From Pseudomonas sp. (GTDB lineage Bacteria > Pseudomonadota > Gammaproteobacteria > Pseudomonadales > Pseudomonadaceae), in the NCBI RefSeq assembly GCF_030698175.1, contig NZ_JAUYNT010000015.1:1-64000 (forward strand): a stretch of 64,000 nucleotides of DNA, read 5' to 3'. Each line of letters starts with the position of its first letter. The first letter of the stretch is position 1. The notes under the pieces were generated by a model. The model was not told the DNA's origin and searched no databases. It saw only the letters and a program-made list of their open reading frames with translations. Positions 1-11,652 of this stretch are shown piece by piece. Position numbers and translations under genes: made by a program.

Positions 1-80
1 ATCCCGAACTCAGTAGTGAAACGATTCATCGCCGATGGTAGTGTGGGGTTTCCCCATGTGAGAGTAGGTCATCGTCAAGC
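1..80 (+). rRNA. rrf: 5S ribosomal RNA, 3' part only
   Basis: The first 80 bases read as the 3' two-thirds of a Pseudomonas-type 5S rRNA. The loop segment CCCGAACTCAG is near the start, followed by the GTGTGGGGTTTCCCC helix and the closing strand ending GTCATCGTCAAGC. The 5' end and the rest of the rRNA operon lie before the window. The exact 3' end is approximate. The remaining genes start after the rRNA terminator. Confidence 0.93.
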
Positions 81-88
81 TTAAACAC

Positions 89-128
89 CAAACCCCTGAT
101 CATCGTAAGATGGTCGGGGGTTTGTCTT
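89..128 (+). terminator. Intrinsic terminator of the rRNA operon
   Basis: A hairpin with CAAACCCC on the left arm (89-96) and GGGGGTTTG on the right arm (116-124), with further pairing around a short GTAA loop, follows the 5S rRNA and is trailed by a T-rich run. This is the expected rho-independent terminator of the rRNA operon. Confidence 0.85.
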
Positions 129-192
129 TGCGCGCAGAAAAGTTACAGCGGGTATGTCGTTGTTAATTAGCTGCAATTAATTAACGACGGAA

Positions 193-408
193 TTAGATAC
201 CGGCGAAATACAGCACCAACTTCACCAGACCAAATACCACCAGCACGAAGCACAGTGTGAATAACAAGCCCAGCGCAATAAACTGACTGGGTTTGCCATG
301 ACCAAAGTCACGTGCTCGGTTCTTCCCGCTCTGCACACCAAAGGCCGCCGCCAGCACGCTGTGCAGCATCTGCCAGAAGGTCGGTGGATGTGGGGTTTGA
401 TCGTTCAT
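193..408 (-). CDS. DUF2970 small inner-membrane protein
   Basis: A 71-residue protein with a soluble N-terminal part carrying the family-like stretch of a conserved FGVQSGKNRARDF, then one hydrophobic helix (about residues 44-70) at the C-terminus. Length and layout fit DUF2970, small single-pass proteins common in Pseudomonas and of unknown function. It lies convergent to the rRNA terminator and downstream of the LRR kinase on the same strand, separated by 47 bases. No function is assigned. Confidence 0.8.
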   Translation of the reverse strand: MNDQTPHPPTFWQMLHSVLAAAFGVQSGKNRARDFGHGKPSQFIALGLLFTLCFVLVVFGLVKLVLYFAGI

Positions 409-455
409 GTGCGGCTCCTGTTTGTTTAGAGCTTAGTCGCTATAACGTCAGCGGC

Positions 456-1781
456 TCACTGCAATCTTTGCAACTGCAGTCCAATTGCCTCGAATAGAGG
501 GCGTGTGGCGATATCTGCGCTATCGCAGGCTTTTTGCAGTGCCCACAACGTGTCGATTATTGCTTGAGTGTTATCCGTGGGAGGGCAGCGCTCAAGCAGT
601 TCTTCAAGCACACAGGCGAAGGCGCGCACCTCAAGGCGCTGCAGTGCGCTCGCCTGGCTTTGATGACCTCGGTTGTAAAAGGAGGCCGCGCCGAAATCGC
701 CCAGCAGGCAATTGCCCTGGGCGTTATTGAGGATGTTGTGGCCGTACAGATCGCCGTGGTTGATGCCTTGGGCGTGCAGGTGAGCACTGGCGCTGGCAAT
801 TCCTTGGGCGATAGCCAAGAGGCTCTCTAGGCTGAATGCTCTGTCTGCGTTGTAGATGTCGCGCGTGCAGGATTCAAGACTAGGAGGATTGGCCAGGTTG
901 CTAAAGCTGGGGTCGATTAGTTCTAGTACCAGGCCGGGTGTTTGGCTTGGGTGTTGGTTCAGTTTGCCGTGCAGGCCAATCAAATTAGGGTGTCGGCCGG
1001 CGGCAATGCAGGCGGTCATTTCACTCTGGGGCAGGCCGTCGCTGGTCACTGCGCCCTTGAATAGCTTTACCGCCACTTCACGCGGCTCGCTATTGGGTGC
1101 GCTCCAGCAGGCTTGCTGAATTACCCCTGAGGCGCCTTCGCCCAATACCTGTGCAAGCGACAGTTGCTGCCAATCGATGCTGGCAATCGGGTGTGTGGCC
1201 AGCGCTGCGGCTTCAGCTTGCGCACAGAATGGGTTGCCGGCGAATCCCAGCCATGCCAGGCGGGGCATGCTCAATAGCCAGTGCGGTAGCTCGGTTAGTT
1301 GGTTGGCGGCGATGCGCAGCAATTCTAGGTTCTGGCAGTCGGCCAGACTGCTTGGCAGTTGACGCAGCTGGTTGCCAGCGAGCATCAGTTTTTGCAGCCG
1401 GCGGCACTGGCCGAGTTCGACAGGCAGGGCGTCGAGTTGATTGTCGGTCAGAATCAACCAGCGCAAGTTGACCGGTAATGCTGTGGCTGGAAGCTGGCGA
1501 ATCTGGTTGGATTTAAAGCCGATCATCTGCAGTCGCGCACAGCGGCCGAGCACTGTCGGTAATTCAGTAAACTGATTGTTTGAACAAAAGATAATCCGCA
1601 GTTTGTGCAGTCGCGGTAAATCATCGGGCAGCGACGCTAAACAATTACCCGAGAGATTAAGCACCTCCAGTGAGTCGGCCAAGCTGAAAATCTCAGCCGG
1701 AAACTCGCGCAGATCACAGGCTAAGTTCAGTCGTCGGCAGCCGGCCAATTGGCCGCTGCGCAGTTGTTCGAGGGTGTGCAT
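456..1781 (-). CDS. Leucine-rich-repeat protein with C-terminal protein kinase domain
   Basis: The 441-residue protein has two parts. Residues about 15-185 are seven or so leucine-rich repeats of the LxxLxxNxLxxLP type. Residues about 208-440 are a Hanks-type protein kinase with a glycine loop GEGASG (214-219), VAVK lysine 239, a catalytic loop HGDLYGHN (342-349; HGD in place of HRD) and DFG (362-364). All key catalytic residues except the HRD arginine are present, so an active kinase that does not need activation-loop phosphorylation is likely. There is no signal peptide or membrane segment, so it should be cytoplasmic. It lies downstream of metH on the same strand, after a terminator-like hairpin. 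LRR-kinase fusions occur in Pseudomonas, but I know of no assigned substrate. Confidence 0.88.
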   Translation of the reverse strand: MHTLEQLRSGQLAGCRRLNLACDLREFPAEIFSLADSLEVLNLSGNCLASLPDDLPRLHKLRIIFCSNNQFTELPTVLGRCARLQMIGFKSNQIRQLPATALPVNLRWLILTDNQLDALPVELGQCRRLQKLMLAGNQLRQLPSSLADCQNLELLRIAANQLTELPHWLLSMPRLAWLGFAGNPFCAQAEAAALATHPIASIDWQQLSLAQVLGEGASGVIQQACWSAPNSEPREVAVKLFKGAVTSDGLPQSEMTACIAAGRHPNLIGLHGKLNQHPSQTPGLVLELIDPSFSNLANPPSLESCTRDIYNADRAFSLESLLAIAQGIASASAHLHAQGINHGDLYGHNILNNAQGNCLLGDFGAASFYNRGHQSQASALQRLEVRAFACVLEELLERCPPTDNTQAIIDTLWALQKACDSADIATRPLFEAIGLQLQRLQ

Positions 1782-1826
1782 TGGGGCTTATATCCGTGCT
1801 GTGCTAGTAGCTGTCACTGTAAATGA

Positions 1827-1850
1827 CGAGGCCCGCAATGGCGGGCCTCG
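1827..1850 (-). terminator. Hairpin after metH
   Basis: A perfect 10-bp inverted repeat (CGAGGCCCGC / GCGGGCCTCG) with a 4-base loop lies 6 bases beyond the metH stop codon on the minus strand. The T-run that should follow is weak, so it may slow or end transcription, or stabilise the 3' end. Confidence 0.6.
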
Positions 1851-1856
1851 GAGCAC

Positions 1857-5588
<3,732 letters not shown>

Positions 5589-5755
5589 AACAGCTACCTG
5601 AAGAGGGCGGAACACTAAGGCGGCAATGATAGCAAAGTTGCATGGTTTACGAGCATGGGTGGTATTTACATGAATATTCCTCATGTTGCTGTGGGTTCGC
5701 TTTATGCCGGGCCGCACGACTAGAATCAAAGTTCACGGCATTGGGGATTGGAGTC

Positions 5756-8035
5756 ATGTCATATCGGACATTTGCCAACATTCTCCCCATGCTTTGGGCG
5801 ACCTGTGTTCACGCCGAACCGATTTCCTACAGCCGCGATGTACAGCCGATCTTCACCGAGCAATGCGTGGCCTGTCATGCCTGTTACGACGCGCCTTGTC
5901 AGCTCAACTTGGGCAGCGCCGAAGGGGCCGTGCGTGGTGCCAGCAAGCTGCGGGTCTACGATGGCAGGCGCACTCAAGAGCAGGCCACCACGCGCTTGTA
6001 TGTTGATGCTCAGGGTGAGGCGGCGTGGCGGCGTAAGGAGTTTTACTCGGTCCTGAACACCCAGGGCAGTCAAGCGGCGTTGATGGCGCGGATGCTGGAG
6101 TTGGGCCATCGCACGCCTTTGGTCGCCAATGCCAAGCTGCCTGAAGATTTAGAACTGGGTATCACCCGCAAGAATCAGTGCCCATTGCCCGCTGAATTTG
6201 CCGGCTATGCGAGCACGCGTCCGGGTGAGGGCATGCCCTTTGCGGTGACCGGTCTTGAACCACAGCAGTATAAAACCCTGCAGAACTGGCTAGCGGCCGG
6301 TGCACCGGTTGACCAGCAAACGCTGCAGCCGAGCGCCGTTGAGGCGGCGCAAATTGCCGACTGGGAAACTTTGTTAAATGCCAACGGTGCCCGCCAAGAC
6401 CTGGTCGGTCGCTGGTTGTTTGAGCATTGGTTTATTGCTCATCTGTATTTTGAAGGTGGCGAGCCGGGGCATTTTTTCCAGCTGGTGCGCTCGCGCACGC
6501 CCAGTGGTCAGCCGATTGATCTCATCAGTACACGGCGGCCGAACGAAGATCCGGGTAATGATTTTTACTACCGCCTGTGGCCCGTCCAGGGCGTGATAGT
6601 GCATAAAACCCATATCACCTATGCGCTCAGTGCCCAACGGCTGGCGCGGGTTAAAGCGCTGTTCTACAGCGGTGATTGGCAGGTCGATGCGGTGCCGGGT
6701 TATGGCCCGGCCCATCGCGCCAACCCTTTTGCCACCTTTGCGGCGATTCCGGCCAAGGCCCGCTATGAGTTTATGCTGGATGACGCCGAGTACTTCGTGC
6801 GCACCTTTATTCGCGGCCCGGTGTGCCGTGGGCAGATAGCCACCGATGTGATCCGCGATCAGTTCTGGACCCTGTTTCAGGCCCCCGAGCATGACCTCTA
6901 TATCACCGATGCCAATTATCGCGCGCAGGTCACGCCGTTCTTGGCGGTGCCGGGGCAGGTGGCGCAGCTGCGTAACTTGGCGCAGATGTGGGCCGACTCC
7001 CAAGACTTACGTAATCAATATGACCAACTGCGTAGCGCCGCCTATGCCGCTGCGCCGGCCCCGAGTTGGGCGAGTATTTGGAGTGGTAATGACAACGCGC
7101 TGTTGTCGATTTTTCGTCACCACGACAGCGCCAGCGTCAGTAAAGGCTTGATCGGCGCGGTGCCGCAAACCCTGTGGCTGATGGACTACCCGCTGCTGGA
7201 GCGCACCTATTACCAACTGGTGGTTAATTACGATGTATTTGGCAATGTCTCCCATCAGGCGCAGACACGGCTGTATTTCGATTTGATTCGTAACGGCGCC
7301 GAACAGAATTTTCTGCGCCTCATGCCGGCGGGCAATCGTCGGGCCTTGTTGGATGACTGGTATCAGGATGGTGCTCAGTTGAAGCTGTGGCTCAGTTACC
7401 CGCCGCTCGACAGCGATAGCGCAACGGCCTTGCCGCTTGATGTACAGCGGCCCAAACAGAGTTTTATCGAGGCGTTATTGGCGCGCTATGGCAGCTTGAA
7501 TGCACGACCCGATCCAATCAATCGCTGCGGTAACGGCAATTGTTATCGCAGCGGCATCAGTGCGCAGCTGCAGGCGGTTGAGCAGCGTCTGAGTCGCTTA
7601 ACCGCGCGGCCGGCGGCGAGCCTGAAAGTGATCGAACAGCTGCCCGAGGCGACTTTACTGCGTGTTGAGCTGGCGGATGGCCGGCGTGAGATCTATAGCC
7701 TGCTGCGTAATCGCGCCCATAGCAGCGTGGCCTTTATCATGGGTGAGTCGCTGCGTTATCAGCCGGGTCTGGACAGCCTGACGATTTATCCGGGGGTGCT
7801 GACCAGCTACCCTAATTTCATCTTCAATCTGCCGGCTGCGCAGGTGCCGGAGTTTGTCAGCGCCATGCAGCAAGCCGCAGACGCCAAGGCATTCGAGCTG
7901 ATTGTCCAGCGCTGGGGCATTCGCCGCAGTCACCCGCAGTTTTGGCGCTATTTCCATGACCTGCCGAGTTATATCCGCGAAACCGAACCGGTCGAGACGG
8001 GCGTGCTGGACATGAATCGCTACCAGAATCTTTAG
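5756..8035 (+). CDS. cti: Fatty acid cis/trans isomerase
   Basis: Cti is a periplasmic heme enzyme that converts cis to trans unsaturated fatty acids in membrane phospholipids, stiffening the membrane under solvent or heat stress. The predicted 759-residue protein has an N-terminal signal ending near residue 20 (VHA/EPI) and a single c-type heme motif CVACH at 37-41, as known for Pseudomonas Cti. An in-frame start exists at 5642, but the ATG at 5756 directly precedes the signal peptide and fits the family length. It is divergent from metH and followed by nfuA in the same direction. Confidence 0.95.
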   Translation: MSYRTFANILPMLWATCVHAEPISYSRDVQPIFTEQCVACHACYDAPCQLNLGSAEGAVRGASKLRVYDGRRTQEQATTRLYVDAQGEAAWRRKEFYSVLNTQGSQAALMARMLELGHRTPLVANAKLPEDLELGITRKNQCPLPAEFAGYASTRPGEGMPFAVTGLEPQQYKTLQNWLAAGAPVDQQTLQPSAVEAAQIADWETLLNANGARQDLVGRWLFEHWFIAHLYFEGGEPGHFFQLVRSRTPSGQPIDLISTRRPNEDPGNDFYYRLWPVQGVIVHKTHITYALSAQRLARVKALFYSGDWQVDAVPGYGPAHRANPFATFAAIPAKARYEFMLDDAEYFVRTFIRGPVCRGQIATDVIRDQFWTLFQAPEHDLYITDANYRAQVTPFLAVPGQVAQLRNLAQMWADSQDLRNQYDQLRSAAYAAAPAPSWASIWSGNDNALLSIFRHHDSASVSKGLIGAVPQTLWLMDYPLLERTYYQLVVNYDVFGNVSHQAQTRLYFDLIRNGAEQNFLRLMPAGNRRALLDDWYQDGAQLKLWLSYPPLDSDSATALPLDVQRPKQSFIEALLARYGSLNARPDPINRCGNGNCYRSGISAQLQAVEQRLSRLTARPAASLKVIEQLPEATLLRVELADGRREIYSLLRNRAHSSVAFIMGESLRYQPGLDSLTIYPGVLTSYPNFIFNLPAAQVPEFVSAMQQAADAKAFELIVQRWGIRRSHPQFWRYFHDLPSYIRETEPVETGVLDMNRYQNL

Positions 8036-8151
8036 CGTCCGAACTCATGGCGTCTGTGAGTGGTGCTGAAAACTTATCCGACAGAAATGCTCGGGCTTTC
8101 TCGTGGGAGGCAGATGGGCGTACAATTAACCAATGTTTGCGAGGAGTTGCC

Positions 8152-8736
8152 ATGAGCGCTATCACCATTACCGACGCTGCCCAAGACTATCTGGCGGATC
8201 TGCTGAGCAAGCAGAACACCACCGGCATCAGCATTCGGATCTTTATTACCCAACCGGGTACCCAGTACGCCGAGACCTGCATTGCTTATTGCAAGCCGGG
8301 TGAAGAAAAACCTGAAGATACAGTACTGGCGCTGAAAAGCTTCACCGCCTATATCGACTCCTTTAGCGAAGCTTTCCTCGATGATGCAGTGGTGGATTAC
8401 GCCACCGACCGTATGGGCGGCCAACTGACGATCAAGGCACCGAACGCCAAAGTGCCGATGGTGAATGCCGACAGCCCGGTCAATGAGCGGATCAATTACT
8501 ACCTGCAAACCGAGATCAACCCAGGTTTGGCCGGTCACGGCGGTGAAGTCAGCCTGATCGATGTGGTTGAAGATGGCATTGCAGTGTTGAAGTTTGGTGG
8601 TGGTTGCCAGGGTTGTGGTCAGGCCGATGTAACCCTGCGCGAAGGCATCGAGAAAACCCTGCTGGAGCGTATTCCAGAGCTGAAAGGGGTGCGCGACGTG
8701 ACCGACCACAGCATCAAGGAAAACGCTTACTACTAA
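8152..8736 (+). CDS. nfuA: Fe/S biogenesis protein NfuA
   Basis: NfuA carries [4Fe-4S] clusters to target apoproteins. The 194-residue protein has an N-terminal degenerate A-type scaffold domain (about 1-100) and a C-terminal Nfu domain with the cluster-binding CxxC in GGCQGCGQ (C152, C155). The ATG at 8152 has a GAGGAG ribosome site 6 bases upstream, which decides it over the in-frame start at 8047. It is the last gene before a strong terminator. Confidence 0.96.
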   Translation: MSAITITDAAQDYLADLLSKQNTTGISIRIFITQPGTQYAETCIAYCKPGEEKPEDTVLALKSFTAYIDSFSEAFLDDAVVDYATDRMGGQLTIKAPNAKVPMVNADSPVNERINYYLQTEINPGLAGHGGEVSLIDVVEDGIAVLKFGGGCQGCGQADVTLREGIEKTLLERIPELKGVRDVTDHSIKENAYY

Positions 8737-8750
8737 GCGTTGAGCAAATT

Positions 8751-8778
8751 AAAAAGGCGACCCGCGGGTCGCCTTTTT
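8751..8778 (+). terminator. Terminator after nfuA
   Basis: A perfect hairpin AAAAAGGCGACCCG / CGGGTCGCCTTTTT ends in a T-run, 15 bases after the nfuA stop codon. The A-run on the left arm allows it to work for both strands, and the next gene (8808-9077) is convergent. Confidence 0.93.
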
Positions 8779-8807
8779 GTTGGACGTTAGTTACTGGTGG
8801 CTAAGGT

Positions 8808-9077
8808 CTACGCAGGCATGCACCAAGGTTCCAGCTGGTAGCCTTGTTGGCTTAACTGGTCGCGCGATTGCTGCAACACGCTGGCCAGCAATACCGGATC
8901 GCTGTAGGTGTTGGCGGCCAGCTGAGTGCGTCCGAGCAGGCGAGTACTGGCGCGATCAATTACGCTCAGGCTTAGCTCGCCACTGCCTGCTTGCGGAGCC
9001 CAGGCCACGCACTGAAAGGGCTGAAAAGCGCGTCCGACTATTAGCAGTGCATCGTTAAAACGCAGGGTATTTTGCAT
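8808..9077 (-). CDS. Conserved Pseudomonas hypothetical protein (89 aa)
   Basis: An 89-residue soluble protein with no signal or membrane segment. Its position next to nfuA matches, from memory, a conserved Pseudomonas gene order. It contains alternating beta-like segments (VAWAPQ, LSLSVIDRAS) and an amphipathic C-terminal helix. I do not recognise a named domain. It is convergent with nfuA across a shared terminator. Confidence 0.7.
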   Translation of the reverse strand: MQNTLRFNDALLIVGRAFQPFQCVAWAPQAGSGELSLSVIDRASTRLLGRTQLAANTYSDPVLLASVLQQSRDQLSQQGYQLEPWCMPA

Positions 9078-9251
9078 GGGGTGTCACTCCGTGTTGTCGC
9101 CCAAAAAAATGTGGGCTGACAGCGTTAGTGGCGCAGTCTGGCCCGTTCATAAGTATGGATGATTGAACTAGACCGATAAGTCACATAGTGCCGACAATTT
9201 GACCGACTGCGTCGCAAAAATATAAGCCTGCCGTTATTTTGGCACCATGAC

Positions 9252-10313
9252 TCAGGCCGCAACCGGTGCTTGCCCGGGTTGTTCGGTCAACAGATACGCC
9301 TCGAATCCCAGCTGGTTAAGCAAGTGCACCGCCAGTTCACTGCGCACGCCGCCTTCGGGCAGCACCGCATAGAGGGTGGTGTTGTCCAAGTTGGCGGCCT
9401 GTTGGCGCAGCTGTGCCAAGGGCAGGTTCATACTGGCCGGTACATGGGCCATGCGATATTCCATCGGCAGGCGAATATCCAGCAGCAGGCTGTTTTTATT
9501 GCCGTGGGCGGTGAGTTGTTGCAGTTGAGTGGCGTTGATTTGCGGGATCAAGGTGGGTCGCACCAACTCAATAAACAGGTTGCGCTGCAGCCTGGCCAGT
9601 ACACCGTCTTCGAGCATGGTGATGCTGGCGGCGCGAACCGAGCCGCTGACTAAGGCCTCCTCACCAAAAAAATCGCCGCGGTGCAGCTCCGGTTGCAGTG
9701 GTTGTTGATAACTGGCCGGCAAGCTGATGAGTGCTCGCCCCTGTTTGATTACATAAAAGTGCTCGCCAGGCTCGCCGTAATGCACCACGCAGTCGCCGGC
9801 TTGCACCTCGACGAACTCGAACCGCGCCAGCAATAAATGCAGGTGTGCCGGTGGCAAGCGGCCAAACAATGGCGAGCGCAGTAGCTTGCTCAGCCAGTCA
9901 TCGCTCTCGGCATGCGGTTGTTCTTCCTGCAGGCTGGCGACCTCATAGGAGGCAGACTGGCTCCAGCTGAGCAGGCGCTCGAGCAAGCCGCGCTCGACGG
10001 CCATCAGCCGCACGTCGCTGCTGGCAGCAACGTCTATGGCTTGTGGTTGGTTCTCATTGAGCGCGCGGGAAGCCTCGGGGCTGCCGGCCTGAATGCTGCG
10101 GCCGAGCTTTTTGTTGCCAAGCCAGACTTCACCCTCAAGTAAAAAATACAGCGCCAAGGAGTTCTCTCCTCGGCGTAGCAGGACGCTGCCGGCCTGGTGT
10201 TCAACGTACTGCAGGCTGTCGAGTAGTTGTTGCAGGTAGTGCGGGGTCAAAAAATCGATTGGGCTGAACTGACGCAAGCCTTCAAGGCTCAAGCGAGGCG
10301 TTGAGTTAGTCAT
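9252..10313 (-). CDS. Double cyclic-nucleotide-binding protein with degenerate rhodanese domain
   Basis: The 353-residue protein contains two cNMP-binding-type beta barrels: an N-terminal one (about 20-120) with a LALYFLLEGEV segment, and a second one (about 150-265) with HYGEPGEHFYVIKQGRA and GDFFGEEALVSG. A rhodanese-like domain follows (about 280-350) with LLDIRLPMEYRMAHVPASMNLP. The usual rhodanese active-site loop CxxGxR is replaced by VLPEGGVR without cysteine, so sulfurtransferase activity is unlikely. The ATG at 10313 follows TGAGGG and is preferred over 10361. It is probably a cytosolic sensor or adaptor responding to a ligand or redox state; no DNA-binding helix-turn-helix was seen. 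Confidence 0.85.
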   Translation of the reverse strand: MTNSTPRLSLEGLRQFSPIDFLTPHYLQQLLDSLQYVEHQAGSVLLRRGENSLALYFLLEGEVWLGNKKLGRSIQAGSPEASRALNENQPQAIDVAASSDVRLMAVERGLLERLLSWSQSASYEVASLQEEQPHAESDDWLSKLLRSPLFGRLPPAHLHLLLARFEFVEVQAGDCVVHYGEPGEHFYVIKQGRALISLPASYQQPLQPELHRGDFFGEEALVSGSVRAASITMLEDGVLARLQRNLFIELVRPTLIPQINATQLQQLTAHGNKNSLLLDIRLPMEYRMAHVPASMNLPLAQLRQQAANLDNTTLYAVLPEGGVRSELAVHLLNQLGFEAYLLTEQPGQAPVAA

Positions 10314-10404
10314 GTTAATGCCCTCAGTAAATGGCATCCCTGCAGACACAACAGCCCCCACCCCCTACTGGTCAGGCGGCTCCGTTTATCCTGCACCCGA
10401 TACC

Positions 10405-10440
10405 GCAGGTCGGATAAGACTCTTTAGTTATCTGACCTGC
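10405..10440. promoter_or_regulatory. 13-bp inverted repeat upstream of the cNMP/rhodanese gene
   Basis: GCAGGTCGGATAA (10405-10417) and TTATCTGACCTGC (10428-10440) pair with one G-T wobble around a 10-base loop. It lies between the catalase-like stop codon and the start at 10313, with no T-run. It could be a weak terminator of the catalase gene or an operator for the downstream gene. The sequence does not decide between them. Confidence 0.4.
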
Positions 10441-10460
10441 TTGATGGTGGCCAAATAACA

Positions 10461-11618
10461 CTAAGGTGTTGGATTTTGCTGGTTGCGCGCATGTCGGTAA
10501 ACGCTGACGGCTTCATACACGCTTTTGCGCAACCGATTGATGCCGCCTAACGGGCGATGTTCGGGCAGCGCCTGCCAGGGGTTGAAGGAGAGGTTGTCGC
10601 AAAACAGGTTTTGCTCGCGGCTATCGAAGTCTTGCGCGGGTACGCGGATGTTGGCGACGGTGATAAAGGGCGAAAGCGCTTCGTCCCATTCGACGCTAGT
10701 GTCCTCTATCGGCATGTACTGGGCAGGGTCCTGTAGCTGCACTTGCAGGGCGAAGCAGGCGTCTACCCGGTCTACCGACAGCTGTTGGTAGAGGGCATTG
10801 CGCAGGAAATTTGGCAGGTCTTGGTTTTGCGCAGGCAGCGCATAGTTTGGGCAGTTTTGCGGGCTGGGAATTACCCGATATTTACTCGCGTTGGGCCCAA
10901 GCTTGAACGGTGCAATCGAGTTATACGTCGTGGCCAGGGGCGTTTCGGGCGCCGGGCTTAAGGTTTGCAGGGCAATCAGTAAATGGCGGATTTCCCAGCT
11001 GCGCGGGTCCCAGCTTGGAAAGAAGGCCAGCACCTTTTTGCCGTCGGCTTGCGCTGCGAAGTTCTGCCGGTACTCGGCCACGTCCCGGACGAAAAAGCTG
11101 GGGTGATTGAACATCACCAAGTCTTGCTCGGCCGCCGCGCCCGCGAGCAATTTGTCGCCCGGCACTTGGAGTAATTTCAGTGCCATGCCACGGGCATCGC
11201 GGACCCGATCAAATTGCGGATAAGCATTACCATTGGACAGGCGCATCCAGGCTTGCCAGGTTTGGCCCGGCTGACTAAATACCCCGTGGCGCAGGTTGCT
11301 GGGGAGCTCGCTGGCGACTGTGACCTGCGCCTTGACGCAGCCGTGGGCCTTGGCGTGGGCGTCGCGCAGCACGCGGGTATCGGTGCGGTGTTGCTCAACC
11401 ACGCGGATGGCGTCTTCGATGATGATCTGGGTCAGGGCGGCCTCGTCGCTCGGGATCTGTTCCTCGCTGCTCACCGGGCCGCTAAATTTGACACTGTAGT
11501 AGGCGTAACCAATGGCGCCGCCGAGTAGTCCGGCGGCGAGCAACAACAGCAATAAGCGGCCCAATAGGCGGCCAAGCCATAACCAGCAAGTGCTAAGCAT
11601 CAATCTCGTCCTTGTCAT
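10461..11618 (-). CDS. Membrane-anchored catalase-family heme protein
   Basis: A 385-residue protein with an N-terminal hydrophobic anchor or signal (about 10-40), followed by a catalase-like fold. The segment HAKAHGCVKAQVTV resembles the catalase region carrying the distal histidine, and FDRVRDARGMALKLL, VMFNHPSFFVRD and the SWEIRHLL region match the catalase family. The classical proximal heme tyrosine motif was not identified with certainty, so this is a divergent periplasmic peroxidase or catalase-like protein. It begins 34 bases after the di-heme cytochrome c gene on the same strand and is likely its operon partner, which suggests periplasmic peroxide or hydroperoxide chemistry. Confidence 0.8.
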   Translation of the reverse strand: MTRTRLMLSTCWLWLGRLLGRLLLLLLAAGLLGGAIGYAYYSVKFSGPVSSEEQIPSDEAALTQIIIEDAIRVVEQHRTDTRVLRDAHAKAHGCVKAQVTVASELPSNLRHGVFSQPGQTWQAWMRLSNGNAYPQFDRVRDARGMALKLLQVPGDKLLAGAAAEQDLVMFNHPSFFVRDVAEYRQNFAAQADGKKVLAFFPSWDPRSWEIRHLLIALQTLSPAPETPLATTYNSIAPFKLGPNASKYRVIPSPQNCPNYALPAQNQDLPNFLRNALYQQLSVDRVDACFALQVQLQDPAQYMPIEDTSVEWDEALSPFITVANIRVPAQDFDSREQNLFCDNLSFNPWQALPEHRPLGGINRLRKSVYEAVSVYRHARNQQNPTP

Positions 11619-11652
11619 GCTGGCGCGCCGAGTGCGGCACGCGTGTTAGTGG

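Noticed and set aside
5589..5755. Possible cobalamin riboswitch before metH
   Set aside because: The gap between metH and cti is short and shows no recognisable B12-box or riboswitch helices.
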